A stretch of DNA of 11,509 nt from Stephanodiscus triporus (lineage: Eukaryota > Bacillariophyta > Thalassiosirophyceae > Thalassiosirales > Thalassiosiraceae): positions 1 to 11,509 of the forward strand of contig JALLAZ010000866.1 of assembly GCA_036939755.1 (NCBI GenBank). Reading direction: 5' to 3'. The notes beneath the pieces were generated by a model that had not been told where the DNA came from, searched no databases, and worked only from the letters and a program-made list of their open reading frames with translations. Of this stretch, positions 1 to 6,389 are shown one piece after another (positions within the stretch are counted from its first letter, which is position 1; every line of letters begins with the position of its first letter). The translations under genes and the position numbers were made by a program.

Positions 1-21
1 TCGTTAGGAACTCGTTAGGAA
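1..21. repeat. 10-bp direct repeat at window edge
   Basis: TCGTTAGGAA occurs twice, at 1-10 and 12-21, separated by one base. It lies upstream of the DUF445 gene. It may continue to the left of the window, so its true copy number cannot be seen. No function is assigned. Confidence 0.5.
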
Positions 22-84
22 GTATTTTTCTCAATCGTTACCGGACTCGTAGTACTCTACGGCTATCTGCGCATCTCATCGGTT

Positions 85-96
85 ATGTCATCATGA
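85..96 (+). promoter_or_regulatory. Minimal uORF overlapping the DUF445 start codon
   Basis: An upstream ATG at 85-87 is followed by two serine codons and a TGA at 94-96. The TGA overlaps the main ATG (93-95) as ATGA. A ribosome starting at the first ATG would stop exactly on the main start, an arrangement that can allow termination-reinitiation or dampen translation. This matters only if the transcript begins upstream of 85, which the sequence alone does not show. Confidence 0.35.
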
Positions 97-2081
97 TTTT
101 CCTTCGTTCGCATTATTTAAGACCAACGTTAGCCGTCGCCCGAGCACGACGGCCAATCTCAGGCGTCAATGGCAATCCTAGTAACACCTCCTTCCGTATT
201 CCCAAACAGAGGTCTTCCCTCACGACGACGGCGAAGGGGACGACAGGTTCCGGCATCGGCGGCGGAAGTGGTTCTGGCGGAGGTCCCAGATCGATCAACG
301 AAATATGGACCGAGCTGCGAGGTTCGCCCGTACAGTATGCGACGATTCCCGCCGTGGCCGCCTTCCTGGGCCTCTACACCAATTGGGTCGGGGTGAAGAT
401 GTTATTCTACCCCATAGAGTACACCGGAACGGAATGGTAAGTGCGCGTCGAAAACTCAACTGTGCGTCATAACATGCATCGAATGAGTGATGCGAAGCAC
501 GGCTCACGCTGCCCACATCTTATCCCATCGTCTGTGTGGGTGTTTACAATTCTAATACAGGTACAGGTCGTCCCCCTTCGTACCGTATGGCGTGCGTTTG
601 CGTATTATATTTTCCCGATACTGGATTTACATCATAACAGCGTGATCCTCATCTACGTCATTCGCGTTTTTCGCCCCGAATGGATGAAAAAAATTATACA
701 TCTTTTCGGGAATTCTCCAGTTCCTCGGCTGGCAGGGAGTCGTGCCGTGCAAGACGGAAAAGATGGCCTCCCGGCTGGTAAATATCGTCACCGAACGATT
801 GTTGTCCGTCGAGGAGGCATTCGGGAACATGGACCCCGCGCAGCTGGCGGCGTTATTGCAGCCGTTGGTCGAGGCCGAGTTATCGAAGGAGCGGCACGGG
901 GAGGTGCTGGTGACGTTATTACGTCCTCTCCTGCCCTGCATACTTACGCGGGTGGTGAGGAATTTGCAGAGCGAAATCGCGAGCGTACTCGATTTGAGAA
1001 CTGTCGTCCTCGAAGCGTTCGTGAGGGATAAGGGCGTATTGGTGGAACTCTTTCAGAAGGTAAAAGGCCTTCTTTTCGTTCGTCATCTTTTGCCCTATCC
1101 TTGAGGGTGACGGAAGGGTGGGGGGGGAGGGCATGTGCTCTTTTTTTCGAAGAATTGCCCACGCCTCAAAATATGTCTTCGCCAACCATTACTCATTGAT
1201 AGGTTGGTAGAGTGGAGTTGGATTTCCTCGTAGAAAGTGGTTTAGGCTTCGGGTTCATCCTTGGTCTTGGGCAGATGATTGCATGGGTGATGAAGCCTAA
1301 ACCGTGGACACTGCCGGTGAGTTATGAACGATTTCATGCAGGCGCGTGTTTTTTTTTTTGCGTGGGAAAACACTCTCATCGTCACATCCCAACACGGAAT
1401 TAAGGTTGCCGGTGCTATTGTTGGTTATGTCACTAATTGGTGAGCGAGAATTCTTCTGTTGTGGTCGTCATTCGTGTTGTTCATTTGATAAAACGACAAT
1501 AACTTATTTATTTCCGACACAATGCAAAACAAACTGTGGTGAGCGAACAGGATTGCGATAAAATTGCTTTTCGATCCCGCTGAACCGATACATATAGGCG
1601 GCGGCATCAAAGTGCAGGGTTTATTCGAAAGCCGTCAGGTGGAAGTCAGCGATGAAGTGAGTTCTTCTTTGGGAATTTTCGCTTCATCTCAAGCTACCTC
1701 GGTACTAATGTTTTACTTTCAACTTCTTTGACTCAGTTTGGCTCATTCATGGCGATGCGGGTGTTGAATTCTGGACGACTCTTGGAATCGCTGTCACGAG
1801 ATGCAAACGATGGGGAGTTATACTCATTCCTTCGACGCCAACTGCCCTATCCGGTACCAGAATTCATACTTATGGCAGCGGTGAGGGCCATAGCCAACGC
1901 AGCAAAAAACCAAAAGGAGACGCCAGAGTTGCATCAATACATGACCAAAATGCTCGATGTAGAAAAAACGCTTGCTCTACGATTGAAATTGCTGTCACCC
2001 ACCGAGTTCGAAGACCTTTTGCACCCAGTCTTTCAAGAAGATGAACTGATTAATTTTAGTGAAACTATAATTAAAAAATAA
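93..2081 (+). CDS. DUF445 family membrane protein, seven exons
   Basis: I read seven exons: 93-436, 561-591, 721-1059, 1203-1316, 1405-1439, 1551-1656 and 1737-2081, giving 437 aa. All introns are GT-AG (80-143 nt), and the reading frame stays open across every join. DUF445 is a membrane family (Bacillus YheB is a member) with no known biochemical function. Its hallmark appears twice: TNWVGVKMLFYPIEY at residues 96-110, and TNWIAIKLLFDPAEP at 286-300, where intron 5 splits the Trp codon. FLGWQGVVP opens exon 3. Hydrophobic segments lie near residues 80-101, in exon 4 (a glycine-rich FGFILGLGQMIAWV segment) and leading into the second hallmark. The Arg-rich, acid-poor N-terminus followed by a Ser/Gly linker could be an organelle-targeting leader, more mitochondrial than diatom-plastid in look; this is inference. 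Exons 2 and 5 are only 31 and 35 nt. The family call is firm and the exact splice sites are likely. Confidence 0.85.
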
Positions 2082-2091
2082 AGTGGGTGTT

Positions 2092-2118
2092 GCGACTGAA
2101 CCTCCAAGGTTCAGTCGC
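2092..2118. repeat. Perfect 12-bp inverted repeat between convergent genes
   Basis: GCGACTGAACCT (2092-2103) and AGGTTCAGTCGC (2107-2118) are exact reverse complements around a CCA loop. The hairpin starts 10 nt after the DUF445 stop and lies 86 nt beyond the stop of the convergent minus-strand gene, so it would fold in both 3' UTRs. It could aid 3'-end formation, protect transcript ends, or be a protein-binding palindrome. The sequence does not decide which. Confidence 0.75.
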
Positions 2119-2204
2119 CACCACCTCTCTTCGTGAAATATAAATATGAAATCCTCCAGTTCGCCCGACGCTTCTTCGCAGGCGCCTCTTCCTCCTCGTT
2201 TCGT

Positions 2205-3734
2205 CTATAATTTCCTGCGTCCAATGACGCAGTCATGGCACTTGGCATTATTCACCGCCTTTTGTCGGCCGCATCCTTCAACGATGCACTGTGGCCTCTT
2301 CTCTGGCTTCTCGGCAGTAATATAGCATTTATAACACATATCTCTAGCAAACACCTTCAACGCACTACACTTGACGCAACAATCAGCTTTTACCCTTTTT
2401 TGATGATGACTAGTGCATTTTCCACTAGCTGTAGCTGCTCGTCCGCAATCGGGGACCGAGCAATCAGGCGCCACCCGACGATGAGCAGACATCCACATAC
2501 CCCATTGTTTTGGTGCGTCTTCACTCCCTGAATCTGCGGATATCTTCCTCAACTGCGCATTGTATCCAATCTTACCCCTCTCATTCTTTATTTTCCTGAT
2601 GCTTTCAACGTCGTTGGGATCAACTACCATCCTCGCGCGGTTGGAGCGGATGAGAGCTCCCCGGTAGTCTGGAACAGGGGGAGGTGGAATTTTCCTTTTT
2701 TTGCATGCAGGGGCCACAACGTTGCGGAAGAAGTTTCTTATTGACACATGCATGACAGTAACAGAATCGTAAACATATTCCAACTGGTCTTCGAGTTTTG
2801 GCCAAATTTGAAACCGCCACCAATCATAGTTGCTGATGTGTGTTCCTCTGTTTTCCACAATGATCAAATCGTGAAAATTGTCGTCTCTGACTCTGCTCAT
2901 TTCTTGCGAAAATTTGCTGAAAAATTTCATAGCACCCTGACCGCCAAAATTGGGTATGAAAACAGGAATACCCAGTGACGCACAGAACGTGCAGAAAATG
3001 ATAAGTGGCAGAGCCACTAAAATAGCCTCAGCGTGCGTCCAAATGTCACAATGACCTTTCCCATCATTCTTGCAAAGTTTGCGCCCGTTGGTCCAAGAAA
3101 GTGTCATACCACCATTACTTAGAGAAATCCCTGGCTTTGGGAGTGCGTCAGAGACAGCGTGACCAGCACGCCACGAAGGACACTCATCTGGATTTGTATT
3201 GGTATCCCTGTATGTAAATCCCTCCAAAGAGGCACCAATCCGAATAGTGGTGCACTTGGCTATGGCGAAAATCAGGTGAGTCACAGTGTCATTTATTTCG
3301 CACATAAGTAGGATTAGGTACTCAATGAGGTCCCTACGTAGCTTGTACCCATCCAAATTCCTCATAGAGGTGGCTGCTTTCTCAATAGTTTCTCGATTGG
3401 GATGGTTCGTAGGAATTTGTACATTTGGTAGAAACGTAGGTGGGTGCTGAGTTGTTTGGATTTCCCGCCAGGCAGCATTGGGATCCCGGGACTGGACTGG
3501 GGACTGGGTTGGATTGACTCGCGGCGTCTTTGGCTCTGCGGGAGAGGTAGCGGTGAGATCGACCACGATGGGATTATTTTCGATGCCACTGGATTCGGAC
3601 GGGGCGGCCTTTTTCTGCGATTCGGTCACAGGGCGGAGGGGCTTGCGTTTGCGCGTGCGGGGCTTGGTCGGCTTTGGCGGGGTATCGCCGAGGAGATCGA
3701 CGTACCGGGGGTCGTCCGGTTCGAATTTCGACAT
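2205..3734 (-). CDS. Basic, probably nuclear protein with SIM-like motif and three Cys/His knuckles
   Basis: This is a single uninterrupted 509-aa frame, starting at ATG 3734 in good context (ACAATG) and ending at TAG. The N-terminus (1-90) is Pro/Lys/Arg-rich with NLS-like basic runs (about 22-34, and again KKRK at 345-348). Residues 55-61 read PIVVDLT followed by Ser/Thr, which matches the SUMO-interaction-motif pattern. The middle (about 120-340) looks folded, with a hydrophobic helix at 135-160, a hydrophobic stretch at 236-260 and an aromatic cluster YDWWRF at 303-308. I do not recognise this domain. The C-terminus has three related modules: C-x4-C-x9-C-x2-H (425-443), C-x2-C-x10-C-x2-C (453-470) and C-x4-C-x10-C-x2-C (483-502), probably zinc-binding. 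Similar short Cys/His modules are common in diatom proteins. DNA binding or a role in a SUMO pathway is only a hypothesis; an old mobile-element origin is also possible. Confidence 0.75.
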   Translation of the reverse strand: MSKFEPDDPRYVDLLGDTPPKPTKPRTRKRKPLRPVTESQKKAAPSESSGIENNPIVVDLTATSPAEPKTPRVNPTQSPVQSRDPNAAWREIQTTQHPPTFLPNVQIPTNHPNRETIEKAATSMRNLDGYKLRRDLIEYLILLMCEINDTVTHLIFAIAKCTTIRIGASLEGFTYRDTNTNPDECPSWRAGHAVSDALPKPGISLSNGGMTLSWTNGRKLCKNDGKGHCDIWTHAEAILVALPLIIFCTFCASLGIPVFIPNFGGQGAMKFFSKFSQEMSRVRDDNFHDLIIVENRGTHISNYDWWRFQIWPKLEDQLEYVYDSVTVMHVSIRNFFRNVVAPACKKRKIPPPPVPDYRGALIRSNRARMVVDPNDVESIRKIKNERGKIGYNAQLRKISADSGSEDAPKQWGMWMSAHRRVAPDCSVPDCGRAATASGKCTSHHQKRVKADCCVKCSALKVFARDMCYKCYITAEKPEKRPQCIVEGCGRQKAVNNAKCHDCVIGRRKL

Positions 3735-3878
3735 TGTCGAATCGCGCGGCTGGAGGTTGTGGCGGATTGTATCGCGCCGGCGGGCTGATTTTCTGGGCAG
3801 AGAGGTTTGTCTACGTACACCAACATACTATTCCTACGTTTGAACCAGAATTACCAGCGAATACCTGGCCAAGCAATA

Positions 3879-4331
3879 ATGGGTCCTCGCCGGCTATTCC
3901 GCCCCTCCTCCGCCCCAACGCCCATCCCTCCTCCTCCCCCTCCCCCTCCTCGGGACTGCTACCGCGAGGAGGAGGGCGAAGAAGACCACGACGACGACAA
4001 CGGGATATTTCCCCCGTCCGACGTCGTCGGAGTCGAAGTCGTCGCGGCGTTGGCGGTGTCAGCGGCGGTGGTGGACACGGTCATATACGCCTCCGGCGGA
4101 GTCGTGAACCTGGCGTCGACGTACGACGTTCCCGGCGGAGGACGGATAGCGAGCGTCGACTCGACGCTCGTCACGAAGACGTCTGGGATGACGGTCGTCC
4201 CCCACGACATCAACGTCATCGACGGCGATGGCGACGGTGGCAACGCGGGCGGGGGGAAGCTGGCGAGGGGGGAGTCGATCGCGGACACGGCCGCGCCTCG
4301 TTCGATATCGTCGTCCCCGCGGTCGTCATGA
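3879..4331 (+). CDS. Hypothetical GC-rich reading frame, structure unresolved
   Basis: From ATG 3879 the frame runs 150 aa to a TGA at 4329-4331. The product starts with a proline tract (about residues 17-24), then an acidic stretch rich in Glu and Asp. A hydrophobic alanine/valine segment follows (about 49-67, VVGVEVVAALAVSAAVVDT), then a Gly/Asp-rich tail. Its base composition is far richer in G and C than the DNA on either side. Near 4290-4348 a second frame gives a membrane-like stretch (SFDIVVPAVVMIAGGFF) ending on a GTGAGG donor-like site at 4349. The true gene may therefore switch frame through an intron or an indel and continue into the ORF at 4443. I could not find a join that keeps phase. 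The opposite strand also has an open frame here (4459-3959), but its composition looks less natural. I recognise no family. Confidence 0.4.
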   Translation: MGPRRLFRPSSAPTPIPPPPPPPPRDCYREEEGEEDHDDDNGIFPPSDVVGVEVVAALAVSAAVVDTVIYASGGVVNLASTYDVPGGGRIASVDSTLVTKTSGMTVVPHDINVIDGDGDGGNAGGGKLARGESIADTAAPRSISSSPRSS

Positions 4332-4442
4332 TCGCCGGTGGATTCTTTGTGAGGACCCTGCCAGCTTGGCGCCGGCGGGGTCTTGGGCGCTATTGCGGGA
4401 TTGGGGCAAACTAGGCTGGGGTGGGGTGGACCTGGCGCTACA

Positions 4443-4589
4443 ATGAAAGCAATTATCACACTGGCCGCAGTGTCTGTGTCAAGCTTGGGCTACTTTCTCT
4501 TCAAAGAAGTTATTGAAGTGCCGAATGAAGTCATACTTTTGGAAGAAACAGTTGTTGTTCAACCGGTAAAGATAAGGAGGAGGAAGTGA
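4443..4589 (+). CDS. Small membrane-protein ORF or last exon of the preceding gene
   Basis: ATG 4443 opens a 48-aa frame, in frame with upstream codons from 4383. It begins with a hydrophobic stretch (MKAIITLAAVSVSSLGYFLF), continues with an acidic hydrophobic region rich in Glu and Val, and ends in a basic IRRRK tail. It could be a small single-pass protein. It could equally be the final exon of the GC-rich gene just upstream, because base composition drops sharply at about 4440 and exon-like content ends at this stop. Overlapping AATAAA motifs at 4747-4756 could serve as a poly(A) signal. No homolog is recognised. Confidence 0.35.
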   Translation: MKAIITLAAVSVSSLGYFLFKEVIEVPNEVILLEETVVVQPVKIRRRK

Positions 4590-5281
4590 GTATATCTGCT
4601 TGTGTTTATTTTTCAATCGTTATCTTGTTGAAAGTGTGATGGGAGAAAATTTGTTTCTTGTGATTTTGCTCAATTATTTATCAATACTGTTATCGTATCC
4701 CACTACATTCTGTTGCCTTTAGCACTCTGTTACACGAACATTCGGGAATAAATAAAAGAAAGTGAGTAATTTTTTTTTTGTTTTACCTTGCTTGGAGCTG
4801 TCATCAGTTCGTACTAATTCAATCATGTTGTCGTGTATTCAAATAATCTTATCAGCACTGTTGTGAAAATTTCCCCAGAAATTTTACCGGACTGGTTACA
4901 CATTCCAGAGTTTCGTTGAGAAAGCCAGGCTGAGTGTGGCAAGATGAAAGTGTAGATGAGGTTCGATATGCATAATGAAGCACCTGGAAGTATTATCTCG
5001 CTTAAAAATCTAGCATAACCAAGGTATCGCATATAAAGTCTAGAAATGGCGCGTTTTGAAAGTGTGACAACTATGTTCAGAGCTCAATCATCAAAACATC
5101 GGACCGATTCCATTATCTCGCGCAGCGAATTATCGCCCAAATACATCGAAACAACCCTCACAACCCTCATAGGAACAACCCCCCCTGTACGCCACCGATC
5201 ACTTTTTCACTATTACCCATCCATCTATTCACCCACACACACACACTCATGCATCATAATCATCAATTTATCTTGAGTTTA
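4590..5281. other. AT-rich intergenic region with no gene seen
   Basis: I see no supported gene or RNA here. It holds overlapping AATAAA motifs (4747-4756) and several T-runs. An ATG frame at 5046-5276 would give 76 aa of low-complexity, Ser/Thr/His-rich sequence ending in a CA repeat; I do not accept it as a gene. The right part (about 5100-5281) is the 3' flank of the NTF2 gene. Confidence 0.6.
5234..5246. repeat. Short CA microsatellite
   Basis: About six and a half CA units lie 36 nt beyond the stop codon of the minus-strand NTF2 gene, so they probably fall in its 3' UTR. No role is visible. Confidence 0.7.
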
Positions 5282-6013
5282 TCACAATCCATAATTCAAT
5301 CGAAAGACATCGTTGTGGACGTAATACTGTCCTGGAGCAGTGGATACCAAATGGAAAAATTCGCAAAAATGGAGCGGATTATCCCCACCGATCTTGATCG
5401 CGCCGGTAACGAAGATGATGATGGCATTCGGATTGGAGGAGGGTTGGACGTCCGTGGTCTTGACGGAGTGTGCGACGCTCCCGACGGAGCGGAGTTTCTC
5501 GATGATGGCGGCGGAGCCCCCAACTTGTTGTCCCTCGAAGGTTAGCATCGATTGTTCATTCTATCATGATTGGTTCGTTTGGATATAAGTGGAGACATTT
5601 TTGGAAGAAGAAGGGAGACATTTGAGTTATGAAAATTTTGTCATCCTCAATTTTACTTATGGCAACATATGGATGTTTCGACCTGCACCTGAAAAAAAAG
5701 GAGACTTCCCAACGACGACTGAACGCGCAACGTTGACGCCGAGAAAAATAAATATTTATAATCTGTTTTTCGCCGATATTATCAGCTCCTGGCCCGTCGC
5801 CAGTATAAACATGAAGGGGAGCTTTCAGAAGCGGGAGTGGTGCCGAGCCTCGCGAGTACCTCCCTCCTCGCCACGCACGTGGACACAACGATCAATTAAG
5901 CGAAGGATTGGGTATGAATTACTCACGAACAATCCTCCCAATGAATCGACGCCGTTGTCAAAGGTCTGGTAGAAGTGCTGCACGAAGGCCGTCGCGATCT
6001 CCTCGGCGCTCAT
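5282..6013 (-). CDS. NTF2: Nuclear transport factor 2 (NTF2), two exons
   Basis: The gene is read on the minus strand as exon 1 (6013-5927, 29 codons), a 366-nt GT-AG intron (donor GTGAGT, acceptor TAG) and exon 2 (5560-5282), giving 121 aa, the usual family size. Exon 1 has AFVQHFYQTFDN, matching the NTF2 opening helix. Exon 2 has SMLTFEGQQ, then AAIIEKL, IIIFVTGAIKIGG and the end NDVFRLNYGL, all landmarks of NTF2. The spliced junction (SLGGLF then NEQSMLTFE) has the same spacing as yeast NTF2, with no residue missing. NTF2 is a homodimer that carries RanGDP from cytoplasm to nucleus through FxFG nucleoporins. The ATG at 6013 gives a normal N-terminus. An in-frame ATG at 6085 would add 24 atypical residues and is probably in the 5' UTR. 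The gene is head-to-head with the glycosyltransferase gene. The family call is very firm. Confidence 0.93.
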
Positions 6014-6389
6014 GATTCGTTGGTGGTGAGTGTGAGGGTTTTTGTGGTTTGGCGGTTTTGTTTTAACAACATCAAAAAATATCATACGTAGCGGAGTGCA
6101 AGGTACGAAATAGGGCTAATCGACTTTTCTTATTTTCTCGTGGGGGAATCAAGCTACTATCCCTAACATATTAACTGAGAGTATATTAATAATAATACGA
6201 CAAAGTTACAAAAATACGATACCTTATATACGATCTCCTTTCCATTAACGCTAATTTTCAAGCCCGTTTCTCCGCGCCGAAAAAAAAGTGAGAGATCCGT
6301 TGCACGCGACGAAAAACAAAAGGTAAAACAACAGTAAAGTCCCCCCCCAAAGACCACCATCTCCGTCCGCTCCGTCGTCGTCGTCCGCC
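6014..6389. promoter_or_regulatory. Divergent intergenic region between NTF2 and GT32 genes
   Basis: These 376 nt separate two outward-facing start codons and must hold both promoters and 5' UTRs. A TATATA stretch lies at 6225-6230 and an AT-rich tract at about 6180-6220, but neither is well placed enough to call a TATA box. The base composition changes from AT-rich to GC-rich at about 6350, just before the GT32 start. A shared bidirectional promoter is possible. Confidence 0.4.

Noticed and set aside
441..1031. 196-codon open frame on the plus strand with no stop
   Set aside because: It runs across introns 1 and 2 and exon 3 in a frame that breaks the DUF445 motifs; it is a shadow frame.
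2205..2213. C-terminal RKL as a peroxisomal PTS1 signal
   Set aside because: The third-last residue is Arg rather than Ser, Ala or Cys, and the protein carries nuclear-type basic runs instead.
3959..4459. 166-codon minus-strand open frame
   Set aside because: It is Thr/Ser/Pro low complexity opposite the frame at 3879. Neither is proven, but the plus frame has the better-ordered acidic and hydrophobic segments.
5046..5276. 76-codon ATG frame before the CA repeat
   Set aside because: Low-complexity Ser/Thr/His product ending in microsatellite-derived residues; no splice or motif support.
5589..5972. 127-codon plus-strand open frame
   Set aside because: It covers the intron and part of exon 1 of the minus-strand NTF2 gene, and its product shows no recognisable feature.
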